From contig JAPPLN010000113.1 of assembly GCA_028874175.1 (NCBI GenBank), positions 1 to 64,000 of the forward strand: DNA of 64,000 nucleotides, in the 5' to 3' direction. Source of the DNA: Chloroflexota bacterium. Lineage in GTDB: Bacteria > Chloroflexota > UBA11872. The notes under the pieces were generated by a model. That model ran no database searches and was not told the DNA's origin. It saw only the letters and a program-made list of their open reading frames with translations. The translations under genes were made by a program, and so were the position numbers. Below, in pieces: positions 12,260 to 21,409 of the stretch. Positions within the stretch are counted from its first letter, which is position 1, and every line of letters begins with the position of its first letter.

Positions 12260-13714
12260 ATGTCGCCTCTCGGCGAGACACCAATCAAGTTCGGAACCGA
12301 CGGCTGGCGCGCCGTGATCGGCGGCGACTACACGTTTCGCAACGTCGGTCGGGTGGCCCAAGGCTTTGCGACCTTCGTGCGCCGCAACTGGCGCTGGGAG
12401 AACGGGATCGTGGTCGGCTACGACCGCCGGTTCGGTTCCGAGCGCTTTGCCCCGCACGTAGCGTCGGTGTTGGCCGGGAACAGTATTCCGGTACACCTTG
12501 TGGACGCCCCATGCCCGACGCCGGTGGCGGCATTCAGCACCGCCGACCTGCGGGCAGCCGGCGCGGTGATGATTACAGCGAGCCACAACCCGCCGGCGGA
12601 CAACGGGTTCAAGGTCCGCACGGCTACCGGAGCGGCCGTGGATCCGGATGCGCTGGACCTTATCGAGGAGGCCGTGGCGGCCGTCGACGGCGATGCGGTG
12701 GGCTTTCTTGACTCGGCCACGGCCGAGCGGGCCGGACTGCTGCGCGAATTCAGTCCGGATGCCGCCTATCTGAATCACGTGGCCAACTTGGTGGACCTGC
12801 ATGCCCTGCGCGCCCGCGACATGCGGGTGGTGGTGGACGCGATGTACGGCTCGGCGGCCGGGTGGTTGCCGCGCATTCTTGAGGGCGGGCGTCTCGACGT
12901 GACGGAAATCCACAGCGACTGGAACCCGCGCTTTCCGGGCCTTGCCCGCCCGGAGCCGATCCCGCCGCAGACGGATGCAGTCGCGGCGGAGGTGCGGGAC
13001 AGATCGGCCGCCGTCGGCATCGTGACCGATGGCGACGGCGACCGGTTGGGGGTCGTTGACGAGCACGGCGAGTTCGTGGATCAACTGCGAACGATTGGCC
13101 TGCTGGCGTACTACTTCCTGGAGCACACAGGATCGCGGCAGCCGCTGGTGAAGACGCTGACGACCTCGTCGATGCTGGAACGCCTGGGCCAGCAGTACGA
13201 CGTCCACGTCGAGGAAGTCGGCGTGGGCATGAAGTTCGTGGCTCCGGCGATGCGTGACCTCAACGCCGTCATGGGCGGCGAGGAAAGCGGCGGGTACGTG
13301 TTCCAGCCGCACATGCCCGAGCGGGACGGCGTGGTGGCGGGGCTGTATTTCCTCGATCTGATGGCGCGCGAGGGCAAGACGCCGGCCGAACTTGTGGCCA
13401 TGCTCTTCGAAGAGCTCGGGCGCGAGTACCACTACGCGCGGTATGACCTGGAGTTCCCAGCCGAAGCCCGAGCCGAAATCGAAGGGCGGGTGAAGGCCTG
13501 GCTGCCGAGCGTCATCGACGGGTCGACCGTCCTGCGCCGAAACGACATGGACGGCTTCAAGTACTACCTGGACGATGAGAGTTGGCTGCTGATCCGCTTC
13601 TCGGGCACCGAGCCGTTGCTCCGTGTCTATACGGAGACGACGTCGAAAGATCGCGTGGCGACGTTGCTGGAAATAGGGGCGAGCGCCGCAGGCGTCGAAG
13701 TCGGGTCGGGATGA
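12260..13714 (+). CDS. Phosphoglucomutase/phosphomannomutase
   Basis: FGTDGWRAVIG, TASHNPPADNGFK, VTDGDGDRLGVVDE, RFSGTEPLLRVY; ATG at 12260. Confidence 0.93.
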   Translation: MSPLGETPIKFGTDGWRAVIGGDYTFRNVGRVAQGFATFVRRNWRWENGIVVGYDRRFGSERFAPHVASVLAGNSIPVHLVDAPCPTPVAAFSTADLRAAGAVMITASHNPPADNGFKVRTATGAAVDPDALDLIEEAVAAVDGDAVGFLDSATAERAGLLREFSPDAAYLNHVANLVDLHALRARDMRVVVDAMYGSAAGWLPRILEGGRLDVTEIHSDWNPRFPGLARPEPIPPQTDAVAAEVRDRSAAVGIVTDGDGDRLGVVDEHGEFVDQLRTIGLLAYYFLEHTGSRQPLVKTLTTSSMLERLGQQYDVHVEEVGVGMKFVAPAMRDLNAVMGGEESGGYVFQPHMPERDGVVAGLYFLDLMAREGKTPAELVAMLFEELGREYHYARYDLEFPAEARAEIEGRVKAWLPSVIDGSTVLRRNDMDGFKYYLDDESWLLIRFSGTEPLLRVYTETTSKDRVATLLEIGASAAGVEVGSG

Positions 13715-14085
13715 GCGATCAACACGTGACGGTCGTCGCCAAGCCCTGGGGTCGCGAGGTCATTTACGCGTCCACAGAGCTGTACATCGGCAAGATCATC
13801 GAGATCAACGACGGCGCGCGGTTAAGCCTCCAGTACCACGAAGCGAAGGACGAGACGATTTACGTTTTGGACGGTCGGTTGCGGCTGGTGATCGGCGACT
13901 CGGCCGAGGCGCTGGAGGAGCGCGACCTGGATGAGGGCGCCAGTGTGCGTGTGCTTACCGGCAAGGTGCACCGATACGAGGCGCCGCACGGGGACGTGCG
14001 CGTACTGGAAGTCTCGACGCCACACCCCAACGACGTGGTGCGCCTGGTGGACGACTATGGACGCGAGGGCACGTCGGCACCCTGA
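13711..14085 (+). CDS. Cupin protein, type II mannose-6-phosphate isomerase-like
   Basis: KPWGREVIY, SLQYHEAKDETIYVLDGRL, KVHRYEAP; ATGA overlap with upstream gene. Confidence 0.82.
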   Translation: MSDQHVTVVAKPWGREVIYASTELYIGKIIEINDGARLSLQYHEAKDETIYVLDGRLRLVIGDSAEALEERDLDEGASVRVLTGKVHRYEAPHGDVRVLEVSTPHPNDVVRLVDDYGREGTSAP

Positions 14086-15398
14086 CGTTCGGCCCGGATG
14101 GCCGCTGAGCGCCTGTGATGGGCTAGTGCGATCGCCTCCGCCACAAGGTAAACAGCGGCAATGGCCGTGCCGACCAGCAGCACGGTGAGGACGCTGCGCG
14201 GCGAGTCGTGCGCGAACGCGTAGCCGCTGACCGTTGCGACCAATATGACGGCCAGACCCATCCAAACGCGCAGGTGTCCCGCGCCAATATGCAGACTGGC
14301 GGTCACCGCGGCGATGGCCAGGAGCGCGGCGGCCGCAACGTAAAGGGGGAGCAATTCGACATAGGGCGGGTAGCGGTCGCCGAAGACCAGGCCGTAAACG
14401 CCTTCCGGCCAGACCAGGATGATGAGCGCGGACGCGCCGGATACCGTGGCCATCAGCAGGAGGCTCGCCAGGTACGCGCGGATGACGCCCGCGCCGGCGG
14501 CAGCTCGCCAGACGACGAACGGCAAGAGCACGATCCCCACCATCATGCCGCTCCAGAAGACGATGCGTCCGATGAGCGCGAGGGCCGCGTAGGCGGCGGC
14601 TTCATCCGGGCTGAAGTAGGCCTTGACGGCCAGTACATCCACATGCAGCAGGCCAGCCAGGGCAAAGAGGATCAGTGCGACACGAACATGATCCGAGATT
14701 CGCAGCGGCGACGCTTCCTTCTCGGCCGGAACGTCGGGTCGGTTCAAGACCCGTCGGGCACTCAGCCAGCCAAAGACGATGCCGCCCAACGCGGACGCCG
14801 GACTTGCCAGCAGGGCGCCGGTGGCCCCGCCCCCGGACAGCACCGTGGCCGCGCCGACGATGAGGCGTCCAAACCCGTGCGCGGCTAGGGCGAATCCGAG
14901 CCCTACAAATTCGCGCGCGCCCTGGGTGATGCCGCGCGCCACCGGTTCGAACGTCAAGGCGCCTGCGGCGACTCCTGCGACCACGACCGGCCACGGGGAA
15001 GTCAGTTGCAGCGCGGACTGGATGAGCGGTGACAGCGCCGCAATCCCGAGCATCAGGAGCAGTGAGACCAGGCCGGTCCAGCGGACGATAGTTCGTGTCA
15101 CGGCCCGCAATTCGTTCAGACGGCCCAGCGCGACCAGTTCGGCGGCTCGACGCGCCACGAGCGTTTGAACGACCTGAGCCGGGGTTACCAGCAGGGACAG
15201 CGCGCCGAGGACCGCAAAGGCTTCGGCGTAAGCCCGAGGCTCCAGTCCTCGGGCCATGATGAGCTGAAACGCAGAAGTTGCGGCGCTCCCTGCCAGGAGA
15301 AACGGCGCCAGTTGGCCGTTGTCGCGCAGGATCGTCCGAACGATGCGCGGGGCCGACGCCGAAGCGTCAACCCGAGAGGTGTCGAAGCTGGTGTTCAG
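14055..15398 (-). CDS. Polysaccharide/oligosaccharide flippase-like multi-spanning membrane protein
   Basis: Long hydrophobic multi-helix protein; start uncertain (CTG at 15398 overlaps upstream stop; ATG at 15497 also open). Confidence 0.7.
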   Translation of the reverse strand: MNTSFDTSRVDASASAPRIVRTILRDNGQLAPFLLAGSAATSAFQLIMARGLEPRAYAEAFAVLGALSLLVTPAQVVQTLVARRAAELVALGRLNELRAVTRTIVRWTGLVSLLLMLGIAALSPLIQSALQLTSPWPVVVAGVAAGALTFEPVARGITQGAREFVGLGFALAAHGFGRLIVGAATVLSGGGATGALLASPASALGGIVFGWLSARRVLNRPDVPAEKEASPLRISDHVRVALILFALAGLLHVDVLAVKAYFSPDEAAAYAALALIGRIVFWSGMMVGIVLLPFVVWRAAAGAGVIRAYLASLLLMATVSGASALIILVWPEGVYGLVFGDRYPPYVELLPLYVAAAALLAIAAVTASLHIGAGHLRVWMGLAVILVATVSGYAFAHDSPRSVLTVLLVGTAIAAVYLVAEAIALAHHRRSAAIRAERQGADVPSRP

Positions 15399-15739
15399 TC
15401 CTTGTAGTCGTCCCGGGCCGGGCTCCAGGCCTCGATCAGAAAGCAACGGCTCGTGGCAGTTGCCTCGTGAGGTACGCCAGACGGAACGCACCAGCAATTG
15501 CCCGGCTCGATGGAATGAACCACGTCGCCGATCTTGAGGTCAAACGTGCCCTCGATGCAGTAGCCGATCTGTTCGTAAACGTGGTCGTGCAGGGGCACGA
15601 CGCCGCCTTCCTCGAGGTGAATCTCGGCGAACAGCATCGTCTCGCCCCATAGCAGGGTGCGCCGGCGCACGCCGGGCATCATGTCGGCGAAGGGTCGGTC
15701 AGCATTCGAAACTATCGGCACAATCCGTCTCCCTGTCAC
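15395..15739 (-). CDS. Cupin domain protein
   Basis: GGVVPLHDHVYEQIGYCIEGTFDLKIG...CWCVPSGVPHEATA. Confidence 0.8.
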   Translation of the reverse strand: MTGRRIVPIVSNADRPFADMMPGVRRRTLLWGETMLFAEIHLEEGGVVPLHDHVYEQIGYCIEGTFDLKIGDVVHSIEPGNCWCVPSGVPHEATATSRCFLIEAWSPARDDYKD

Positions 15740-15781
15740 TCAGACTTGGCGCATTGTCGCAAGCCGCACGGTTCCGGTGGG

Positions 15782-17005
15782 TTAATCGGTCGGCGGACAG
15801 CCGAGAGTCTGGCGAATCACTTCCAGACTAGGTTTCTCGCCCCGCACCTGGAGCTGAGGCCAGTCGCCCTTAAGTCCGGTCTCGGAAGAGATGCAGACGA
15901 TCTCGGCGTTCGGATCCAGCTTGCCTTCCCGCGCCAGGCGAGTCGTGACGGCAAGCGGAACAGCCCCGGTCGGTCCGACCCACAACCCCTCGGTTCGGGC
16001 AAGACGCCGTTGCATAGCCAGCGTCTCCTCGTCGGAAACGTCCCCGGCCAGCCCGTCCTGTTCACGAATACGTCGCAGCGTGAGCCGGCCCTTGGCGCCC
16101 ATGTCGCCCACGGCGGTTCCTTCGGCCACCGTGTATCCGATTGTCTTCGCCCGTAATTCAGCGCCGGTTCGCCAGGCTTCGGCGATGGTGTTGGCCTCGG
16201 TGGACTGCGCGGAGACCGGCCGCGGCGGCTTCTCGATGCGGCCCGTGGCGGCAAGGGCCACCCACGCGCGCTGTCCGGCCAGCAGCGTCTCGCCCATTCC
16301 AACCGGGTACACCATCAAATCCGGCGCGCGGCCAAGCTGCTCGTAGGTCTCAAGGGCAATGGACTTCTTGCCGTCCTGCTTGAAGGGATTGCGCGTGGCG
16401 CCGCCGTCGAAGAGCCAGCCGCGATCCACGGCGTCGTCCAGGTGCCGGATCATGTCGTCGTAGACACCTTCGTACCAGATCACGTCGCTGGCCACACCCG
16501 CGAGGTGAGCCATCTTGGCCGCCGTGCTACGCGTGTAGCAGCACACCAGGCCGCGGAGCCCGGCGCGTGCGGCGTACGTGGCAATGGAGGAGGCGGCGTT
16601 CCCTGTGGAGACGACGCCCACGGCATCGAACCCGAACTGGCGGGCGCACGCCACCGCGGTCTGGCTGGAGCGATCTTTCACGGTTCCGGTGGGATTGGAG
16701 CCTTCGAACTTGATCCAGAGTCGGCGCAGGCCGAGTTCCGCGCCGAGGCGCGGAATCTGAAAGAGCGGCGACAGTTGCTCGCCCAGGGTCACGAAGTTGG
16801 CGGCGTCCTGCACAGGCATCCACGCGGCGTAGCGCCAGACGCCCGTTCGATCGGGCTGGACCAGTGGCTCGTCCTTCAGGCGCTGCAGGTCGTATTCGAT
16901 CTCCAGCAGCCCGCCGCAGGCCTGGCAGGCCAAGCGGTATTCGAGCGCGTGGGACTGCTGGCAGTCAACGCACCGAAGGTTGGTGGCTGCGGATTCGGAG
17001 CGCAC
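15782..17005 (-). CDS. thrC: Threonine synthase
   Basis: N-terminal zinc-ribbon-like region, PLP fold II motif KFEGSNPTGTVKDRS, VSTGNAASSIATYAA. Confidence 0.85.
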   Translation of the reverse strand: MRSESAATNLRCVDCQQSHALEYRLACQACGGLLEIEYDLQRLKDEPLVQPDRTGVWRYAAWMPVQDAANFVTLGEQLSPLFQIPRLGAELGLRRLWIKFEGSNPTGTVKDRSSQTAVACARQFGFDAVGVVSTGNAASSIATYAARAGLRGLVCCYTRSTAAKMAHLAGVASDVIWYEGVYDDMIRHLDDAVDRGWLFDGGATRNPFKQDGKKSIALETYEQLGRAPDLMVYPVGMGETLLAGQRAWVALAATGRIEKPPRPVSAQSTEANTIAEAWRTGAELRAKTIGYTVAEGTAVGDMGAKGRLTLRRIREQDGLAGDVSDEETLAMQRRLARTEGLWVGPTGAVPLAVTTRLAREGKLDPNAEIVCISSETGLKGDWPQLQVRGEKPSLEVIRQTLGCPPTD

Positions 17006-17114
17006 GGGTCCGGTCGATGAATTGCGGGAAGCGACAGGGTACCGCCCCTGATGCGTCGAACGCCTTGCCGGGGGGAGCCGGCAAGGCGTTCGGGAGGGGA
17101 GGGAGCGCCCCGAG

Positions 17115-17351
17115 TTAGTTCAGGCTGGGTGTCGGGATCCGCGCGTTCCGCCGGACACAGGCGGCGCATTGGGTGGTGCCCGGCAAGAGATCGAGGCGAA
17201 GCGGCTCAATCTGGCCGCCGCAGTCCTGGCACTGGCCTGGGCTGTCGCCGCTCGGCAACGCGCCGAGCACGTCCTGGATGGCTACCTGCAGGTCGCGAGC
17301 GGATGCGTCGTGCGCGCTATCGGCCAAACCGTCAGTTTGCGTTTCGCTCAT
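17115..17351 (-). CDS. Small TraR/DksA-like C4 zinc-finger protein
   Basis: QCQDCGGQIEPLRLDLLPGTTQCAACVRR. Confidence 0.65.
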   Translation of the reverse strand: MSETQTDGLADSAHDASARDLQVAIQDVLGALPSGDSPGQCQDCGGQIEPLRLDLLPGTTQCAACVRRNARIPTPSLN

Positions 17352-17417
17352 GGACTCACCTGTGCGGGCGATGGCGGGCGGACCGCGTGATCGGCCCGCC
17401 CGCCCGGTCGCCGAGTC

Positions 17418-17873
17418 CTAGGCGGACTCGATGGCAATGGTGGCGGCCCTGGCCTCTTCGGCCTTGGGAACGCGCACGGTCAGCACACCGTTCTCGTAAC
17501 GGGCGCCCGCGCCAGCCGCCGTGATGCGCACCGGCAGGGGAACGCGGCGGTAGAAGCGGCCGGCGCGCCGCTCACGCACGTGATACCGACTTTCCTCGGA
17601 CGACTCGGACTTGGCACCGTCGTCCTGCGCACCCTGGATGATCAGGTCGCCGTCGGCGGTCGTAACCTGAATCTCGTCGGGCTGGAAACCCGGCACCGAC
17701 GCGCGCACGACAACCGCGTCGTCCGTCTCCTCGATGTCCACCGGCGGCAGCCAGTCGGGGCTGTCGTGGAAGGCCAGCCGGAAGGGCCGGGCAAACCACT
17801 CGTCGTCGAAAAATCGGGGGGCGATCGCCTGGCGGCGAGCCTGCGGCCGCCAACTTCGGATAGCAAAGGTCAT
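17418..17873 (-). CDS. Hsp20/alpha-crystallin small heat shock protein
   Basis: PPVDIEETDDAVVVRASVPGFQPDEIQVTTADGDLIIQG...YENGVLTVRVPK. Confidence 0.9.
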   Translation of the reverse strand: MTFAIRSWRPQARRQAIAPRFFDDEWFARPFRLAFHDSPDWLPPVDIEETDDAVVVRASVPGFQPDEIQVTTADGDLIIQGAQDDGAKSESSEESRYHVRERRAGRFYRRVPLPVRITAAGAGARYENGVLTVRVPKAEEARAATIAIESA

Positions 17874-18059
17874 TTGAGAGCCTCCATGCAGCTCAATTAA
17901 CTGCTGACGATTGGATCATAAGACTTGAGTCTATACGTGTAAAGTACCAAGTGGAGAATACCTGCGTGTTATTCGCGCAAGTCTGCTGGGCGGCGCGCGC
18001 AAGGCGTTCGAAGATCCGGGAGGCAGCGCGACTACGTCGAGCGGGAAGCGAAACTTCGG

Positions 18060-19139
18060 TCAGAATCCGGCGGGCGCGTCCAACCCAAGCCGGTCCGCCA
18101 TCGCCGTCAGCGGGTCGATTACGCTGGCCGGGTAGGCGATGCCGTTGGCGACCCGATCCTCGAACAGCTCCCATTCGGGTTGCCCGGGCATCTGCACCAT
18201 TTCGAAGCCGGCCGCGGGCGGGAGCGCGTTTACGGCCCCGCTCTGCGCATCCATGGCCGTGCGGAAGTCGTCGAGCGGTAGGAAGGCTCCGACGTCCATG
18301 GTCAGGAAGAACAGGCTTCCGCGCGGCACCCGGTTTTCTGGGTCGAGTGCGCCCTTGATCAGCGTGGCGCCGTCGCCGGAGAGTACGCCGGCCATCAGAT
18401 CGTGCACCAGCCCGATGCCGTAGCCCTTGGGGCCACCAGCGGGCAGGACGTACGCAAGCCTGGAGGCGTCGGTGGTCGGATTGCCTTCGATGTCGGTGGC
18501 GACGCCGGTTGGCAGGGTGCCTGTCGTGGTTCCCACCATGTGCAGTTTGTTCAGGGCATACGCGCCCGACGCCATGTCCAGCACCACGGGCTGCGACCCG
18601 TGTGTAGGAAAGGCCCAGGCCAGGGGCGTATTGCCCGTGGCCGGCTGTCGGCTGCCGGTGGCGAGCATGCAGGGGCCGGCCATGTTGCTGGCGGCATGTC
18701 CGATCAGACCGGCCTCCGCCGCCATCAGCGCCCAGTAGGCCGCGGCGCCAAAGTGGCCGGTGTCCGACGCGACGGCGACGCCGACGCCGCGCTCATGCGC
18801 GATGTCAATGGCAGCCTGCATGCCGGCCCGGGCACCCAGTTGTCCCAGGGAGCGATCGCCGGTCACGCGGGCGGCACCGTCCGAGCAACTGACGCGAATA
18901 TTGGGTTTCGGGTTGATCGCACCGGCTTGCAAAGCTTCCGTGTAAGCGGCAAGCAACCGGGTTCCGTGGGAAAACACCCCCCGCAAGTCGCAGTGAACAA
19001 GCGTCTCCACCACAAAGGCCGCGTCGTCGCGGGGCACGCCGGTCGCGGTCAGCGCGTTCGTTCCGAAGGCGCGCATCGTGTCAGCGGGAACTCTCACCTC
19101 GCCGATGTCGTAGCGCAATCGGTCGCTCATGCGTCCCAC
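18060..19139 (-). CDS. Ldh/MDH type 2 family oxidoreductase
   Basis: DLRGVFSHGTRLL, SDTGHFGAAAYWALMAAEAGLIG, DMASGAYA, GPKGYGIGL. Confidence 0.88.
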   Translation of the reverse strand: MGRMSDRLRYDIGEVRVPADTMRAFGTNALTATGVPRDDAAFVVETLVHCDLRGVFSHGTRLLAAYTEALQAGAINPKPNIRVSCSDGAARVTGDRSLGQLGARAGMQAAIDIAHERGVGVAVASDTGHFGAAAYWALMAAEAGLIGHAASNMAGPCMLATGSRQPATGNTPLAWAFPTHGSQPVVLDMASGAYALNKLHMVGTTTGTLPTGVATDIEGNPTTDASRLAYVLPAGGPKGYGIGLVHDLMAGVLSGDGATLIKGALDPENRVPRGSLFFLTMDVGAFLPLDDFRTAMDAQSGAVNALPPAAGFEMVQMPGQPEWELFEDRVANGIAYPASVIDPLTAMADRLGLDAPAGF

Positions 19140-20191
19140 TCCGGTTCCACGCCGTAAGCGCGGCCGGTCTCAGCCACGGCGTCCAACAGCCCGGCGGGAT
19201 AGCCGATCCCATGCTTGAAGGCGTCGGCGCGCTTGAGCCATTCGGGTTCGCCGGGGACCAACACGCGGTCGAATCCCTCGGCTGGGCGCAGCGCGTGGAT
19301 CGCGTCAATCGTCTCGTCCATGTCGGCAACGAATTCGGCCAAGGGGCGAAAGGCCTCTACGCGAATGGCCACGAAGACCTGGCCGACGGTACCCAGGTGG
19401 TCGGGCGTTCGATTCACCGCGGCGGTTGCACCCGCCAGGATGCCGGAAAGCGTTTCCATGACGATGCCCAGCCCGAATCCCTTGGGTCCGGCGAAGGGGT
19501 TCAACCAGACGAGCTGATTCGGATCGGTGGTGGGGTTGCCGTCAGCGTCCACGCCAACATCCGCGGGAATCGACTGCCCGGTGGCGGCGGCCACACGAAC
19601 TTTGCCGAGCGCCGAGAAGCCGACGGCCATGTCTGCTACGACCGGATAGTTCTTGCCGGCCGGAAGCGCCCAAGCGATGGGTCCGTTGGTCAGGGCCGGC
19701 GTGCGACTCCCAAAGGCCAGGACGCCGGAGGCGCCGCCGCCGCTGCTGGTAACGAAGGCAACGCAACCGGCCTCCACGGCCTGCAGTGCCCAGTGCGCCG
19801 CTGGACCAAAGTGGCGTCCGTTATGGACGCACACCATTCCGGCCGCGCCGTCGTTCGCCAGGTCGATCGCCCGCTGCATCCCAATTTGCGCCGATACGGC
19901 GCCGGGTGACCCACCGGCGTCCAGTGCCGCCGTTGCGGGCCGTTCCTGGAGAGTCTCGATTTCCGCATTCGGCCGTACCAACCCTGACCGGATTTCAGCC
20001 GTATACGGTGTGACGCGCGTGACACCGTGCGAGAACACCCCCCGCGCGTCAGCCTCAACCAGCACGTCGGCGATCAAGGCAGCCCGGTCTTCGCGCACGC
20101 CGGCTGCGTGCATGACGCTGGTCGTAAACGCGCGCATCCGTTCCACCGGCACACGCTGGCCAACCGCCGCTTGCGCGAAGTCGGCGCTCAC
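19127..20191 (-). CDS. Ldh/MDH type 2 family oxidoreductase (tandem paralogue)
   Basis: DARGVFSHGVTRV, HNGRHFGPAAHWALQAVEAGCV, GPKGFGLGIVMETLSGIL. Confidence 0.88.
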   Translation of the reverse strand: MSADFAQAAVGQRVPVERMRAFTTSVMHAAGVREDRAALIADVLVEADARGVFSHGVTRVTPYTAEIRSGLVRPNAEIETLQERPATAALDAGGSPGAVSAQIGMQRAIDLANDGAAGMVCVHNGRHFGPAAHWALQAVEAGCVAFVTSSGGGASGVLAFGSRTPALTNGPIAWALPAGKNYPVVADMAVGFSALGKVRVAAATGQSIPADVGVDADGNPTTDPNQLVWLNPFAGPKGFGLGIVMETLSGILAGATAAVNRTPDHLGTVGQVFVAIRVEAFRPLAEFVADMDETIDAIHALRPAEGFDRVLVPGEPEWLKRADAFKHGIGYPAGLLDAVAETGRAYGVEPEWDA

Positions 20192-21384
20192 CGGTTGGCT
20201 GCGATCGAAGCCCGAATCGCTTCGCCCAGCACCTTGACACCCGCGCGAATCTCCTCGTGCGGGGCGTGGCTGAAGGCCAGCCGAATCGCGCCGAGTCCGT
20301 CGCCATCCACTCGAAAGACCGAACCGCTACGGATGAGCACGCGTGATTGCTCACAGCGTCGCATGACGTCGTCCAGCAACTCGGGTCGTCGCAGCGTGAG
20401 CCAGCAGAAAAAGCCGCCGTTCGGTGGGGTCCAGGTTGCGAGGTCGCCGACGTGTTCGTCCAGGGCGGAGAGCATGATGTCGCGACGCTCGCGATAGATG
20501 TCCTGCAGGCGCGCGATCTGCTCTTCCATGTGCTCGCGCATGAATTCCGAAGCCAGGGCAGAGGCGAAGGGGCTGGTGCCGCCATCGGTCTTGAGCGGAA
20601 GGATCCGGTCGGTCAGCGGGGCTGCGGTTAGGATCCAGCCGAGCCGGATACCCGCCCCGAGGATCTTGGAGAAGGTGCCGGCGCGGGTCACCAGGCCGCT
20701 GCCGCCGTCCAGTTCGTACATGGATGGCGGCCGTTCGCCGTCGTAGTGCAGTTCGTAATAGGCATCGTCTTCAAACACGGGCACGCCGTGCCGATGACAG
20801 ACTTGAAGCACCTCGAGGCGCCGTTCACGAGTGATGGTGTTGCCCATCGGATTCTGGAACGTGGGAATCGTGTAGAAGATGGCGGGCTGCCGGGTGGCAA
20901 AGAGCTCGTCCAGGGCATCTGGCTTCGGGCCATGGGCGTCCCAGGCTACGTGCGCGCCGTGGTCGCTGACCCGCCGCACAAACAGGGCGCCGAACGAGGC
21001 GTGGTCCAGAGCGATGATCTGATCGCGGTCGACGAAGGTGCGCAGCACCATGTCGATAGCCTGACTGGACCCATTGGTAATGATGATCTGGTCGCGGTCG
21101 ACCTCAAGTCCCTCAAGGACCCGCAGCTTTTCGCGAACGACGTCAATCAGTTCCAGGCTGCCCTTGCGGCGACCATAGAGCAGGGCCGGGTAGTTTTCGG
21201 GTAGCGCGTTGCGCGCGGCCTCGACCATACCCTCAAGTGGGAGGGCCTCGTTGGCGGGCTGGCCGACCAGCAGATCCGCCACGATGCCATCCGGTGCGCC
21301 GGAGGCGGAAACCATCGTGCCCGGGGCGGCGCGCCGACGAGCCTCTTCACTCAGGCAGCATTCGAAGTCGAAAATCTCAGCCAC
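20188..21384 (-). CDS. PLP-dependent class I/II aminotransferase (2-aminoadipate transaminase-like)
   Basis: ITNGSSQAIDMVLRTF, IPTFQNPMGNT, AGTFSKILGAGIRLGW. Confidence 0.88.
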   Translation of the reverse strand: MAEIFDFECCLSEEARRRAAPGTMVSASGAPDGIVADLLVGQPANEALPLEGMVEAARNALPENYPALLYGRRKGSLELIDVVREKLRVLEGLEVDRDQIIITNGSSQAIDMVLRTFVDRDQIIALDHASFGALFVRRVSDHGAHVAWDAHGPKPDALDELFATRQPAIFYTIPTFQNPMGNTITRERRLEVLQVCHRHGVPVFEDDAYYELHYDGERPPSMYELDGGSGLVTRAGTFSKILGAGIRLGWILTAAPLTDRILPLKTDGGTSPFASALASEFMREHMEEQIARLQDIYRERRDIMLSALDEHVGDLATWTPPNGGFFCWLTLRRPELLDDVMRRCEQSRVLIRSGSVFRVDGDGLGAIRLAFSHAPHEEIRAGVKVLGEAIRASIAANR

Positions 21385-21409
21385 GGCGCCGTCGGACTGC
21401 GAGGGTCGG

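Noticed and set aside
12089-13432. 447-aa minus-strand ORF
   Set aside because: Antisense to the phosphomannomutase gene with clear catalytic motifs; GC-codon artefact.
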